From contig NC_133534.1 in NCBI RefSeq assembly GCF_048544455.1, positions 217,043,735-217,107,734 of the forward strand: a stretch of 64,000 bases of DNA, in the 5' to 3' direction. The DNA comes from Silene latifolia (Eukaryota > Streptophyta > Magnoliopsida > Caryophyllales > Caryophyllaceae). Positions 1 to 16,300 of this stretch are shown piece after piece. The notes under the pieces are model-generated. The model did no database searches. It worked only from the letters and a program-made list of their open reading frames with translations, and had not been told where the DNA came from. Numbering within the stretch: position 1 is the stretch's first letter; every line of letters starts with the position of its first letter. The position numbers and the translations under genes are program-made.

Positions 1-3000
1 GCGGTTCACACAACAAGTCACAAGGACTAAAGAACAAGGATAAATGGTTTACACAACGAGTCACAAAGACAAGGATAAATGGTTTACACAACGAGTCACA
101 TGGACTAATGAACAAGGAAAATTTGTTGACACAACGAGTCACAAGGGCTAATGAACAAGGTGAAAGGGTTCACACAACGAGTCACATAGACTAATGAACA
201 TGGACAACTGGTTCACACAACGAGTCACAAGGACTAATGAACAAGGACAAGCGGTTCACACAACGAGTCACAAGGACTAATGAACAAGGACAAGCGGTCC
301 ACACAACGAATCACAAGGACTAAAGAACAAGGATAAATGGTTTACATAACGAGTCACAAAGACAAGGATAAATGGTTTACACAACGAGTCACAAGGACTA
401 ATAAACAAGGAAAATTTGTTCACACAACGAGTCACAAGGACTAATGAACAAGGAGAAATGGTTCACACAACGAGTCATATGGACTAATGAACAAAGAGAA
501 AGGGTTCACACAACGAGTCACATGGACTAATGAACAAAGAGAAAGGGTTCACACAACGAGTCACATGGACTAATGAACAATGACAACTGGTTCACAAAAT
601 GAGTCACAAGGACTAAAGAACAAGGATAAATGGTTTACACAACGAGTCACAAAGAAAAGGATAAATGGTTTACACAACGAGTCACATGGACTAATAAACA
701 AGGAAAATTTGTTAACACAACGAGTCACAAGGACTAATTAACAAGGAGAAATGGTTCACACAACGAGTCAAATGGACTAATGAACAAGGAGAAAGGGTTC
801 ACACAATGAGTCACATTGACTAATGAACAAGGACAATTGGTTCACACAACGAGTCACAAGGACTAATGAACAAGGACAAGCGGTTCACACAACGAGTCAC
901 AAGGACTAAAGAACAAGGATAAATGGTTTACACAATGAGTCACAAAGACAAGGATAAATGGTCTACACAAAGAGTCACAAGGACTAACAAACAAGAAAAA
1001 TTTGTTCACACAACGAGTCACAAGAACTAATGAACAAGAAGAAATGATTCACACAACGAGTTATATGGACTAATGAACAAGGAGAAAGGGTTTACACAAC
1101 GAGTAACATGGACTAATGAACAAGGACAACTGGTTCACACAACGAGTCACAAGGACTAATGAACAAGGACAAATGGTTCACACAACGAGTCACAAGGACT
1201 AAAGAACACGGACAAATGCTTTACACTATGAGTCACAAAGACAAGGATAAATGGTTTACACAACGAGTCACAAGGACTAATGAACAAGGACAAATGGTTC
1301 GCACAACGAAAACAAGGAAAAATTGTTCACACAACGTGTCACAAGGACTAATGAACAAGGACAAATTGTTCACACAACGAGTCACAAGGACTAATAAACA
1401 AGGAGAAAGGGTTCACACAACGAGTCACATGGACTAATGAACAAGGACAACTGGTTCACACAAAGAGTCACAAGGACTAATGAACAAGAACAAGCGGTTC
1501 ACACAACGAGTCACAAGGACTAATGAACAAGGACAAGCGGTCCACACAACGAGTCACAAGGACTAAAGAACAAGGATAAATGGTTTACACAACGAGTCAC
1601 AAAGACAAGGATAAATGGTTTACACAACGAGTCACAAGGACTAATAAACAAGGAAAATTTGTTCACACAACGAGTCACATAGACTAATGAACAAGGAGAA
1701 ATGGTTCACACAACGAGTCACATGGACTAATGAACAAGGTGAAAGGGTTCACACAACGAGTCACATGGACTAATGAACAAGGACAACTGGTTCACACAAC
1801 GAGTCACAAGGACTTATGAACAAGGACAAGCGGTTCACACAACAAGTCACAAGGACTAAAGAACAAGGATAAATGGTTTACACAACGAGTCACAAAGACA
1901 AGGATAAATGGTTTACACAACGAGTCACATGGACTAATGAACAAGGAAAATTTGTTAACACAACGAGTCACAAGGGCTAATGAACAAGGTGAAAGGGTTC
2001 ACACAACGAGTCACATAGACTAATGAACATGGACAACTGGTTCACACAACGAGTCACAAGGACTAATGAACAAGGACAAGCGGTTCACACAACGAGTCAC
2101 AAGGACTAATGAACAAGGACAAGCGGTCCACACAACGAATCACAAGGACTAAAGAACAAGGATAAATGGTTTACACAACGAGTCACAAAGACAAGGATAA
2201 ATGGTTTACACAACGAGTCACAAGGACTAATAAACAAGGAAAATTTGTTCACACAACGAGTCACAAGGACTAATGAACAAGGAGAAATGGTTCACACAAC
2301 GAGTCATATGGACTAATGAACAAAGAGAAAGGGTTCACACAACGAGTCACATGGACTAATGAACAAAGAGAAAGGGTTCACACAACGAGTCACATGGACT
2401 AATGAACAAGGACAACTGGTTCACACAATGAGTCACAAGGACTAAAGAACAAGGATAAATGGTTTACACAACGAGTCACAAAGAAAAGGATAAATGGTTT
2501 ACACAACGAGTCACATGGACTAATAAACAAGGAAAATTTGTTAACACAACGAGTCACAAGGACTAATTAACAAGGAGAAATGGTTCACACAACGAGTCAA
2601 ATGGACTAATGAACAAGGAGAAAGGGTTCACAGAATGAGTCACATTGACTAATGAACAAGGACAATTGGTTCACACAACGAGTCACAAGGACTAATGAAC
2701 AAGGACAAGCGGTTCACACAACGAGTCACAAGGACTAAAGAACAAGGATAAATGGTTTACACAATGAGTCACAAAGACAAGGATAAATGGTTTACACAAA
2801 GAGTCACAAGGACTAACAAACAAGAAAAATTTGTTCACACAACGAGTCACAAGAACTAATAAACAAGGAGAAATGGTTCACACAACGAGTCATATGGACT
2901 AATGAACAAGCAGAAAGGGTTGACACAACGAGTAACATGGACTAAACAACAAGGACAAATGTTTTACACAATGAGTCACAAAGACAAGGATAAATGGTTT

Positions 3001-6000
3001 ACACAACGAGTCACAATGAGTAATGAACAAGGACAAATGGTTCGCACAACGAAAACAAGGAAAAATTATTAACACAAGGAATCACAAGGACTAATGAACA
3101 AGGAGAAAGGGTTCACACAACACAACGAGTCACATGGACTAATGAACAAGTAAAACTGGTTCACACAATGAGTCACAAGGACTAATGAACAAGGACAAGC
3201 GGTTCACACAACGAGTCACAAGGACTAATGAACAAGGGCAAGCGGTCCACACAACGAGTCACAAGGACTAAAGAAAAAGGATAAATGGTTTACACAACGA
3301 GTCACAAAGACAAGGATATATGGTTTACACAACGAGTCACAAGGACTAATAAACAAGGAAAATTTGTTCACACAACGAGTCACAAGGACTAATGAACAAG
3401 GAGAAATGGTTCACACAACGAGTCACATGGACTAAGGAACAAGGAGAAAGGGTTCACACAACGAGTCACATGGACTAATGAACAAGGACAACTGGTTCAC
3501 ACAACGAGTCACAACTCACAAGGACTAATGAACAAGGACAAGCGGTTCACACAACGAGTCACAAGGACTAAAGAACAAGGATAAATGGTTTACACAATGA
3601 GTCACAAAGACAAGGATAAATGGTTTACACAACGAGTCACATGGACTAATGAACAAGGAAAATTTGTTAACACAACGAGTCACAAGGGCTAATGAACAAG
3701 GAGAAAGGGTTCACACAACGAGTCACATGGACTAATGAACAAGGACAACTGGTTCACACAACGAGTCACAAGGACTAATGAACAAGGACAAGCGGTTCAC
3801 ACAACGAGTCACAAGGACTAATGAACAAGGACAAGCGGTCCACACAACGAGTCACAAGGACTAAAGAACAGGGATAAATGGTTTACACAACGAGTCACAA
3901 AGACAAGGATAAATGGTTTACACAACGAGTTACAAGGACTAATAAACAAGGAAAATTTGTTCACACAACGAGTCACAAGGACTAATGAACAAGGAGAAAT
4001 GGTTCACACAACGAGTCACATGGACTAATGAACAAGGAGAAAGGGTTCACACAATGAGTCACATGGACTAATGAACAAGGACAACTGGTTCACATAATGA
4101 GTCACAAGGACTAAAGAACAAGGATAAATGGTTTACACAACGAGTCACAAAGACAAGGATAAATGGTGTACACAACGAGTCACAAGGACTAATGAACAAG
4201 GACAAATAGTTCACACAACGAAAACAAGGAAAACTTATTCACACAACGAGTCACAAGGACTAATGAACAAGGACAAATTGTTCACACAACGAGTCACAAG
4301 GACTAATAAACAAGGAGAAAGGGTTCACACAACGAGTCACATGGACTAATGAACAAGGACAACTGGTTCACACAACGAGTCACAAGGACTAATGAACAAG
4401 GACAAGCGGTTCACAAAACGAGTCACAAGAACTAATGAACAAGGACAAGCGGTTCACACAACGAGTGACAAGTACTAAAGAACAAGTATAAATGGTTTAC
4501 ACAACGAGTCACAAAGACAAGGATAAATGGTTTACACAACGAGTCACAAGGACAAATAAACAAGGAAAATTTGTTCACACAACGAGTCACAAGGACTAAT
4601 GAACAAGGAGAAATGGTTCACACAACAAGTCACATGGACTAATGAACAAGGAGAAAGGGTTCACACAACGAGTCACATGGACTAATGAACAAGGACAACT
4701 GGTTCACACAATGAGTCACAAGGACTAAAGAACAAGGATAAATGGTTTACACAACGAGTCACAAAGACAAGGATAAATGGTTTACACAACGAGTCACATG
4801 GACTAATAAACAAGGAAAATTTGTTAACACAAAGAGTCACAAGGACTAATTAACAAGGAGAAATGGTTCACACAACGAGTCAAATGGACTAATGAACAAG
4901 GAGAAAGGGTTCACACAATGAGTCACATTGACTAATGAACAAGGACAATTGGTTCACACAACGAGTCACAAGGACTAATGAACAAGGACAAGCGGTCACA
5001 CAACGAGTCAGAAGGACTAAAGAACAAGGATAAATGGTTTACACAATGAGTCACAAAGACAAGGATAAATGGTCTACACAAAGAGTCACAAGGACTAACA
5101 AACAAGAAATTTTTTTTCACACAACGAGTCACAAGAACTAATGAACAAGGAGAAATGGTTCACACAACGAGTTATTTGGACTAATGAACAAGGAGAAAGG
5201 GTTGACACAACGAGTAACATGGACTAATGAACAAGGACAACTGGTTCACACAACGAGTCACAAGGACTAATGAACAAGGACAAATGGTTCACACAACGAG
5301 TCACAAGGACTAAAGAACACGAAAAAATGCTTTACACAACGAGCACAAAGACAAGGATAAATGGTTTACACAACGAGTCACAAGGACTAATGAACAAGGA
5401 GAAATGGTTCGCACAACGAAAACAAGGAAAAATGGTTCACACAACGTGTCACAAGGACTAATGAACAAGGACAAATTGTTCACACAACGAGTCACAAGGA
5501 CTAATGAACAAGGAGAAAGGGTTCACACAACGAGTCACATGGAATAATGAACAAGGACAACTGGTTCACAGAAAGAGTCACAAGGACTAATGAACAAGGA
5601 CAAGCGATTCACACAACGAGTCACAAGGACTAATGAACAAGGACAAGCGGTCCACACAACGAGTCACAAGGACTAAAGAACAAGGATAAATGGTTTACAC
5701 AACGAGTCATAAAGACAAGGATAAATGGTTTACAAAACGAGTCACAAGGACTAATAAACAAGGAAAATTTGTTCACACAACGAGTCACAAGGACTAATGA
5801 ACAAGGACAAGCGGTCCACACAACGAGTCACAAGGACTAAAGAACGAGGATAAATGGTTTACACAACGAGTCACAAGGACTAATAAACAAGGAAAATTTG
5901 TTCACACAACGAGTCACAAAGACTAATGAACAAGGAGAAATGGTTCACACAACGAGTCACATGGACTAATGAACAAGGTGAAAGGGTTCACACAACGAGT

Positions 6001-6057
6001 CACATGGACTAATGAACAAGGACAACTGGTTCACACAACGAGTCACAAGGACTAATG

Positions 6058-8471
6058 AACAAGGACAAGCGGTTCACACAACAAGTCACAAGGACTAAAG
6101 AACAAGGATAAATGGTTTACACAACGAGTCACAAAGACAAGGATAAATGGTTTACACAACGAGTCACATGGACTAATGAACAAGGAAAATTTGTTAACAC
6201 AACGAGTCACAAGGGCTAATGAACAAGGTGAAAGGGTTCACACAACGAGTCACATAGACTAATGAACATGGACAACTGGTTCACACAACGAGTCACAAGG
6301 ACTAATGAACAAGGACAAGCGGTTCACACAACGAGTCACAAGGACTAATGAACAAGGACAAGCGGTCCACACAACGAATCACAAGGACTAAAGAACAAGG
6401 ATAAATGGTTTACATAACGAGTCACAAAGACAAGGATAAATGGTTTACACAACGAGTCACAAGGACTAATAAACAAGGAAAATTTGTTCACACAACGAGT
6501 CACAAGGACTAATGAACAAGGAGAAATGGTTCACACAACGAGTCATATGGACTAATGAACAAAGAGAAAGGGTTCACACAACGAGTCACATGGACTAATG
6601 AACAAAGAGAAAGGGTTCACACAACAAGTCACATGGACTAATGAACAAGGAGAACTGGTTCACAAAATGAGTCACAAGGACTAAAGAACAAGGATAAATG
6701 GTTTACACAACGAGTCACAAAGAAAAGGATAAATGGTTTACACAACGAGTCACATGGACTAATAAACAAGGAAAATTTGTTAACACAACGAGTCACAAGG
6801 ACAAATTAACAAGGAGAAATGGTTCACACAACGAGTCAAATGGACTAATGAACAAGGAGAAAGGGTTCACACAATGAGTCACATTGACTAATGAACAAGG
6901 ACAATTGGTTCACACAACGAGTCACAAGGACTAATGAACAAGGACAAGTGGTTCACACAACGAGTCACAAGGACTAAACAACAAGGATAAATGGTTTACA
7001 CAATGAGTCACAAATACAAGCATAAATGGTTTACACAAAGAGTCACAAGGACTAACAAACAAGAAAAATTTGTTCACACAACGAGTCACAAGAACTAATG
7101 AACAAGGAGAAATGGTTCACACAACGAGTCATATGGACTAATGAACAAGGAGAAAGGGTTGACACAACGAGTAACATGGACTAAAGAACAAGGACAAATG
7201 TTTTACACAATGAGTCACAAAGACAAGGATAAATGGTTTACACAACGAGTCACAAGGACTAATGAACAAGGACAAGCGGTTCACACAACAAGTCACAAGG
7301 ACTAAAGAACAAGGATAAATGGTTTACACAACGAGTCACAAAGACAAGGATAAATGGATTACACAACGAGTCACATGGACTAATGAACAAGGAAAATTTG
7401 TTAACACAACGAGTCACAAGGGCTAATGAACAAGGTGAAAGGGTTCACACAACGAGTCACATAGACTAATGAACATGGACAACTGGTTCACACAACGAGT
7501 CACAAGGACTAATGAACAAGGACAAGCGGTTCACACAACGAGTCACAAGGACTAATGAACAAGGACAAGCGGTCCACACAACGAATCACAAGGACTAAAG
7601 AACAAGGATAAATGGTTTACATAACGAGTCACAAAGACAAGGATAAATGGTTTACACAACGAGTCACAAGGACTAATAAACAAGGAAAATTTGTTCACAC
7701 AACGAGTCACAAGGACTAATGAACAAGGAGAAATGGTTCACACAACGAGTCATATGGACTAATGAACAAAGAGAAAGGGTTCACACAACGAGTCACATGG
7801 ACTAATGAACAAAGAGAAAGGGTTCACACAACAAGTCACATGGACTAATGAACAAGGACAACTGGTTAACAAAATGAGTCACAAGGACTAAAGAACAAGG
7901 ATAAATGGTTTACACAACGAGTCACAAAGAAAAGGATAAATGGTTTACACAACGAGTCACATGGACTAATAAACAAGGAAAATTTGTTAACACAACGAGT
8001 CACAAGGACAAATTAACAAGGAGAAATGGTTCACACAACGAGTCAAATGGACTAATGAACAAGGAGAAAGGGTTCACACAATGAGTCACATTGACTAATG
8101 AACAAGGACAATTGGTTCACACAACGAGTCACAAGGACTAATGAACAAGGACAAGTGGTTCACACAACGAGTCACAAGGACTAAACAACAAGGATAAATG
8201 GTTTACACAATGAGTCACAAAGACAAGGATAAATGGTTTACACAAAGAGTCACAAGGACTAACAAACAAGAAAAATTTGTTCACACAACGAGTCACAAGA
8301 ACTAATGAACAAGGAGAAATGGTTCACACAACGAGTCATATGGACTAATGAACAAGGAGAAAGGGTTGACACAACGAGTAACATGGACTAAAGAACAAGG
8401 ACAAATGTTTTACACAATGAGTCACAAAGACAAGGATAAATGGTTTACACAACGAGTCACAAGGACTAATG
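6058..8471 (+). repeat. Tandem segmental duplication, ~1207 bp x 2, in satellite
   Basis: Diagnostic variants recur with an offset of about 1207 bp. Examples are the ACATAACGAG monomer near 6411 and 7618, and the AACAAGTCAC monomer near 6080 and 7288. Copies are about 6058-7264 and 7265-8471. They differ at scattered bases, such as CACAAATACAAGCATAAATGG near 7012 against the usual form near 8219. The same duplication is seen again near 47530-48740. Boundaries are good to about 50 bp. Confidence 0.75.
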
Positions 8472-11400
8472 AACAAGGACAAATGGTTCGCACAACGAAA
8501 ACAAGGAAAAATTATTCACACAAGGAGTCACAAGGACTAATGAACAAGGAGAAAGGGTTCACACAACGAGTCACATAGACTAATGAACAAGGACAACTGG
8601 TTCACACAACGAGTCACAAGGACTAATGAAGAAGGACAAGCGGTTCACACAACGAGTCACAAGGACTAATGAACAAGGACAAGTTGTTCACACAACGAGT
8701 CACAAGGACTAATGAACAAGGACAAATGGTTCACACAACGAAAACAAGGAAAAATTGTTCACACAACGAGTCACAAGGACTAGTGAACAAGGACAAATTG
8801 TTCACACAACGAGTCACAAGGACTAATGAACAAGGAGAAAGGGTTCACACAACGAGTCACATGGACTAATGAACAAGTAAAACTGGTTCACACAATGAGT
8901 CACAAGGACTAATGAACAAGGACAAGCGGTTCACACAACGAGTCACAAGGACTAATGAACAAGGGCAAGCGGTCCACACAACGAGTCACAAGGACTAAAG
9001 AAAAAGGATAAATGGTTTACACAACGAGTCACAAAGACAAGGATATATGGTTTACACAACAAGTCACAAGGACTAATAAACAAGGAAAATTTGTTCACAC
9101 AACGAGTCACAAGGACTAATGAACAAGGAGAAATGGTTCACACAACGAGTCACATGGACTAAGGAACAAGGAGAAAGGGTTCACACAACGAGTCACATGG
9201 ACTAATGAACAAGGACAACTGGTTCACACAACGAGTCACAACTCACAAGGACTAATGAACAAGGACAAGCGGTTCACACAACGAGTCACAAGGACTAAAG
9301 AACAAGGATAAATGGTTTACACAATGAGTCACAAAGACAAGGATAAATGGTTTACACAACGAGTCACATGGACTAATGAACAAGGAAAATTTGTTAACAC
9401 AACGAGTCACAAGGGCTAATGAACAAGGAGAAAGGGTTCACACAACGAGTCACATGGACTAATGAACAAGGACAACTGGTTCACACAACGAATCACAAGG
9501 ACTAATGAACAAGGACAAGCGGTTCACACAACGAGTCACAAGGACTAATGAACAAGGACAAGCGGTCCACACAACGAGTCACAAGGACTAAAGAACAGGA
9601 TAAATGGTTTACACAACGAGTCACAAAGACAAGGATAAATGGTTTACACAACGAGTTACAAGGACTAATAAACAAGGAAAATTTGTTCACACAACGAGTC
9701 ACAAGGACTAATGAACAAGGAGAAATGGTTCACACAACGAGTCACATGGACTAATGAACAAGGAGAAATGGTTCACACAATGAGTCACATGGACTAATGA
9801 ACAAGGACAACTGGTTCACATAATGAGTCACAAGGACTAAAGAACAAGGATAAATGGTTTACACAACGAGTCAGAAAGACAAGGATAAATGGTGTACACA
9901 ACGAGTCACAAGGACTAATGAACAAGGACAAATAGTTCACACAACGAAAACAAGGAAAAATTATTCACACAACGAGTCACAAGGACTAATGAACAAGGAC
10001 AAATTGTTCACACAACGAGTCACAAGAACTAATAAACAAGGAGAAAGGGTTCACACAACGAGTCACATGGACTAATGAACAAGGACAACTGGTTCACACA
10101 ACGAGTCACAAGGACTAATGAACAAGGACAAGCGGTTCACAAAACGAGTCACAAGAACTAATGAACAAGGACAAGCGGTTCACACAACGAGTGACAAGGA
10201 CTAAAGAACAAGGATAAATGGTTTACACAACGAGTCACAAAGACAAGGATAAATGGTTTACACAACGAGTCACAAGGACTAATAAACAAGGAAAATTTGT
10301 TCACACAACGAGTCACAAGGACTAATGAACAAGGAGAAATGGTTCACACAACAAGTCACATGGACTAATGAACAAGGAGAAAGGGTTCACACAACGAGTC
10401 ACATGGACTAATGAACAAGGACAACTGGTTCACACAATGAGTCACAAGGACTAAAGAACAAGGATAAATGGTTTACACAACGAGTCACAAAGACAAGGAT
10501 AAATGGTTTACACAACGAGTCACATGGACTAATAAACAAGGAAAATTTGTTAACACAAAGAGTCACAAGGACTAATTAACAAGGAGAAATGGTTCACACA
10601 ACGAGTCAAATGGACTAATGAACAAGGAGAAAGGGTTCACACAATGAGTCACATTGACTAATGAACAAGGACAATTGGTTCACACAACGAGTCACAAGGA
10701 CTAATGAACAAGGACAAGCGGTCACACAACGAGTCAGAAGGACTAAAGAACAAGGATAAATGGTTTACACAATGAGTCACAAAGACAAGGATAAATGGTT
10801 TACACAAAGAGTCACAAGGACTAACAAACAAGAAAAATTTGTTCACACAACGAGTCACAAGAACTAATGAACAAGGAGAAATGGTTCACACAACGAGTCA
10901 TATGGACTAATGAACAAGGAGAAAGGGTTGACACAACGAGTAACATGGACTAAAGAACAAGGACAAATGTTTTACACAATGAGTCACAAAGACAAGGATA
11001 AATGGTTTACACAACGAGTCACAAGGACTAATGAACAAGGACAAATGGTTCGCACAACGAAAACAAGGAAAAATTATTCACACAAGGAGTCACAAGGACT
11101 AATGAACAAGGAGAAAGGGTTCACACAACGAGTCACATAGACTAATGAACAAGGACAACTGGTTCACACAACGAGTCACAAGGACTAATGAAGAAGGACA
11201 AGCGGTTCACACAACGAGTCACAAGGACTAATGAACAAGGACAAGTTGTTCACACAACGAGTCACAAGGACTAATGAACAAGGACAAATGGTTCACACAA
11301 CGAAAACAAGGAAAAATTGTTCACACAACGAGTCACAAGGACTAGTGAACAAGGACAAATTGTTCACACAACGAGTCACAAGGACTAATGAACAAGGAGA

Positions 11401-13352
11401 AAGGGTTCACACAACGAGTCACATGGACTAATGAACAAGTAAAACTGGTTCACACAATGAGTCACAAGGACTAATGAACAAGGACAAGCGGTTCACACAA
11501 CGAGTCACAAGGACTAATGAACAAGGGCAAGCGGTCCACACAACGAGTCACAAGGACTAAAGAAAAAGGATAAATGGTTTACACAACGAGTCACAAAGAC
11601 AAGGATATATGGTTTACACAACAAGTCAAAAGGACTAATAAACAAGGAAAATTTGTTCACACAACGAGTCACAAGGACTAATGAACAAGGAGAAATGGTT
11701 CACACAACGAGTCACATGGACTAAGGAACAAGGAGAAAGGGTTCACACAACGAGTCACATGGACTAATGAACAAGGACAACTGGTTCACACAACGAGTCA
11801 CAACTCACAAGGACTAATGAACAAGGACAAGCGGTTCACACAACGAGTCACAAGGACTAAAGAACAAGGATAAATGGTTTACACAATGAGTCACAAAGAC
11901 AAGGATAAATGGTTTACACAACGAGTCACATGGACTAATGAACAAGGAAAATTTGTTAACACAACGAGTCACAAGGGCTAATGAACAAGGAGAAAGGGTT
12001 CACACAACGAGTCACATGGACTAATGAACAAGGACAACTGGTTCACACAACGAGTCACAAGGACTAATGAACAAGGACAAGCGGTTCACACAACGAGTCA
12101 CAAGGACTAATGAACAAGGACAAGCGGTCCACACAACGAGTCACAAGGACTAAAGAACAGGGATAAATGGTTTACACAACGAGTCACAAAGACAAGGATA
12201 AATGGTTTACACAACGAGTTACAAGGACTAATAAACAAGGAAAATTTGTTCACACAACGAGTCACAAGGACTAATGAACAAGGAGAAATGGTTCACACAA
12301 CGAGTCACATGGACTAATGAACAAGGAGAAATGGTTCACACAATGAGTCACATGGACTAATGAACAAGGACAACTGGTTCACATAATGAGTCACAAGGAC
12401 TAAAGAACAAGGATAAATGGTTTACACAACGAGTCAGAAAGACAAGGATAAATGGTGTACACAAAGAGTCACAAGGACTAATGAACAAGGACAAATAGTT
12501 CACACAACGAAAACAAGGAAAAATTATTCACACAACGAGTCACAAGGACTAATGAACAAGGACAAATTGTTCACACAACGAGTCACAAGGACTAATAAAC
12601 AAGGAGAAAGGGTTCACACAACGAGTCACATGGACTAATGAACAAGGACAACTGGTTCACACAACGAGTCACAAGGACTAATGAACAAGGACAAGCGGTT
12701 CACAAAACGAGTCACAAGAACTAATGAACAAGGACAAGCGGTTCACACAACGAGTGACAAGGACTAAAGAACAAGGATAAATGGTTTACACAACGAGTCA
12801 CAAAGACAAGGATAAATGGTTTACACAACGAGTCACAAGGACTAATAAACAAGGAAAATTTGCTCACACAACGAGTCACAAGGACTAATGAACAAGGAGA
12901 AATGGTTCACACAACAAGTCACATGGACTAATGAACAAGGAGAAAGGGTTCACACAACGAGTCACATGGACTAATGAACAAGGACAACTGGTTCACACAA
13001 TGAGTCACAAGGACTAAAGAACAAGGATAAATGGTTTACACAACGAGTCACAAAGACAAGGATAAATGGTTTACACAACGAGTCACATGGACTAATAAAC
13101 AAGGAAAATTTGTTAACACAAAGAGTCACAAGGACTAATTAACAAGGAGAAATGGTTCACACAACGAGTCAAATGGACTAATGAACAAGGAGAAAGGGTT
13201 CACACAATGAGTCACATTGACTAATGAACAAGGACAATTGGTTCACACAACGAGTCACAAGGACTAATGAACAAGGACAAGCGGTCACACAACGAGTCAG
13301 AAGGACTAAAGAACAAGGATAAATGGTTTACACAATGAGTCACAAAGACAAG
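8228..13352 (+). repeat. Tandem segmental duplication, ~2562 bp x 2, in satellite
   Basis: Two adjacent stretches, about 8228-10790 and 10790-13352, match with an offset of 2562-2563 bp, including rare variants (GAAGAAGGACAAGCGG, GGACTAGTGAAC, and an 8-bp insertion giving CACAACTCACAAGG). A one-base difference near 9596 changes the offset by 1. A few substitutions separate the copies, so the duplication is recent on the scale of the array. Confidence 0.8.
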
Positions 13353-16300
13353 GATAAATGGTCTACACAAAGAGTCACAAGGACTAACAAACAAGAAATT
13401 TTTTTTCACACAACGAGTCACAAGAACTAATGAACAAGGAGAAATGGTTCACACAACGAGTTATTTGGACTAATGAACAAGGAGAAAGGGTTGACACAAC
13501 GAGTAACATGGACTAATGAACAAGGACAACTGGTTCACACAACGAGTCACAAGGACTAATGAACAACGACAAATGGTTCACACAACGAGTCACAAGGACT
13601 AAAGAACACGGACAAATGCTTTACACAACGAGTCACAAAGACAAGGATAAATGGTTTACACAACGAGTCACAAGGACTAATGAACAAGGAGAAATGGTTC
13701 GCACAACGAAAACAAGGAAAAATGGTTCACACAACGTGTCACAAGGACTAATGAACAAGGACAAATTGTTCACACAACGAGTCACAAGGACTAATGAACA
13801 AGGAGAAAGGGTTCACACAACGAGTCACATGGAATAATGAACAAGGACAACTGGTTCACTTAAAGAGTCACAAGGACTAATGAACAAGGACAAGCGATTC
13901 ACACAACGAGTCACAAGGACTAATGAACAAGGACAAGCGGTCCACACAACGAGTCACAAGGACTAAAGAACAAGGATAAATGGTTTACACAACGAGTCAT
14001 AAAGACAAGGATAAATGGTTTACAAAACGAGTCACAAGGACTAATAAACAAGGAAAATTTGTTCACACAACGAGTCACAAGGACTAATGAACAAGGACAA
14101 GCGGTCCACACAACGAGTCACAAGGACTAAAGAACAAGGATAAATGGTTTACACAACGAGTCACAAGGACTAATAAACAAGGAAAATTTGTTCACACAAC
14201 GAGTCACAAAGACTAATGAACAAGGAGAAATGGTTCACACAACGAGTCACATGGACTAATGAACAAGGTGAAAGGGTTCACACAACGAGTCACATGGACT
14301 AATGAACAAGGACAACTGGTTCACACAACGAGTCACAAGGACTAATGAACAAGGACAAGCGGTTCACACAACAAGTCACAAGGACTAAAGAACAAGGATA
14401 TATGGTTTACACAACGAGTCACAAAGACAAGGATAAATGGTTTACACAACGAGTCACATGGACTAATGAACAAGGAAAATTTGTTAACACAACGAGTCAC
14501 AAGGGCTAATGAACAAGGTGAAAGGGTTCACACAACGAGTCACATAGACTAATGAACATGGACAACTGGTTCACACAACGAGTCACAAGGACTAATGAAC
14601 AAGGACAAGCGGTTCACACAACGAGTCACAAGGACTAATGAACAAGGACAAGCGGTCCACACAACGAATCACAAGGACTAAAGAACAAGGATAAATGGTT
14701 TACATAACGTGTCACAAAGACAAGGATAAATGGTTTACACAACGAGTCACAAGGACTAATAAACAAGGAAAATTTGTTCACACAACGAGTCACAAGGACT
14801 AATGAACAGGGAGAAATGGTTCACACAACGAGTCATATGGACTAATGAACAAAGAGAAAGGGTTCACACAACGAGTCACATGGACTAATGAACAAAGAGA
14901 AAGGGTTCACACAACAAGTCACATGGACTAATGAACAAGGACAACTGGTTCACAAAATGAGTCACAAGGACTAAAGAACAAGGATAAATGGTTTACACAA
15001 CGAGTCACAAAGAAAAGGATAAATGGTTTACACAACGAGTCACATGGACTAATAAACAAGGAAAATTTGTTAACACAACGAGTCACAAGGACAAATTAAC
15101 AAGGAGAAATGGTTCACACAACGAGTCAAATGGACTAATGAACAAGGAGAAAGGGTTCACACAATGAGTCACATTGACTAATGAACAAGGACAACTGGTT
15201 CACATAATGAGTCACAAGGACTAAAGAACAAGGATAAATGGTTTACACAACGAGTCAGAAAGACAAGGATAAATGGTGTACACAACGAGTCACAAGGACT
15301 AATGAACAAGGACAAATAGTTCACACAACGAAAACAAGGAAAAATTATTCACACAACGAGTCACAAGGACTAATGAACAAGGACAAATTGTTCACACAAC
15401 GAGTCACAAGGACTAATAAACAAGGAGAAAGGGTTCACACAACGAGTCACATGGACTAATGAACAAGGACAACTGGTTCACACAACGAGTCACAAGGACT
15501 AATGAACAAGGACAAGCGGTTCACAAAACGAGTCACAAGAACTAATGAACAAGGACAAGCGGTTCACACAACGAGTGACAAGGACTAAAGAACAAGGATA
15601 AATGGTTTACACAACGAGTCACAAAGACAAGGATAAATGGTTTACACAACGAGTCACAAGGACTAATAAACAAGGAAAATTTGCTCACACAACGAGTCAC
15701 AAGGACTAATGAACAAGGAGAAATGGTTCACACAACAAGTCACATGGACTAATGAACAAGGAGAAAGGGTTCACACAACGAGTCACATGGACTAATGAAC
15801 AAGGACAACTGGTTCACACAATGAGTCACAAGGACTAAAGAACAAGGATAAATGGTTTACACAACGAGTCACAAAGACAAGGATAAATGGTTTACACAAC
15901 GAGTCACATGGACTAATAAACAAGGAAAATTTGTTAACACAAAGAGTCACAAGGACTAATTAACAAGGAGAAATGGTTCACACAACGAGTCAAATGGACT
16001 AATGAACAAGGAGAAAGGGTTCACACAATGAGTCACATTGACTAATGAACAAGGACAATTGGTTCACACAACGAGTCACAAGGACTAATGAACAAGGACA
16101 AGCGGTCACACAACGAGTCAGAAGGACTAAAGAACAAGGATAAATGGTTTACACAATGAGTCACAAAGACAAGGATAAATGGTCTACACAAAGAGTCACA
16201 AGGACTAACAAACAAGAAATTTTTTTTCACACAACGAGTCACAAGAACTAATGAACAAGGAGAAATGGTTCACACAACGAGTTATTTGGACTAATGAACA

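Noticed and set aside
900..950. TGAGTCA (bZIP/GCN4-like) sites in satellite variants
   Set aside because: The sequence is a one-base variant of the monomer's CGAGTCA and appears with repeat homogenisation; no sign of regulation.
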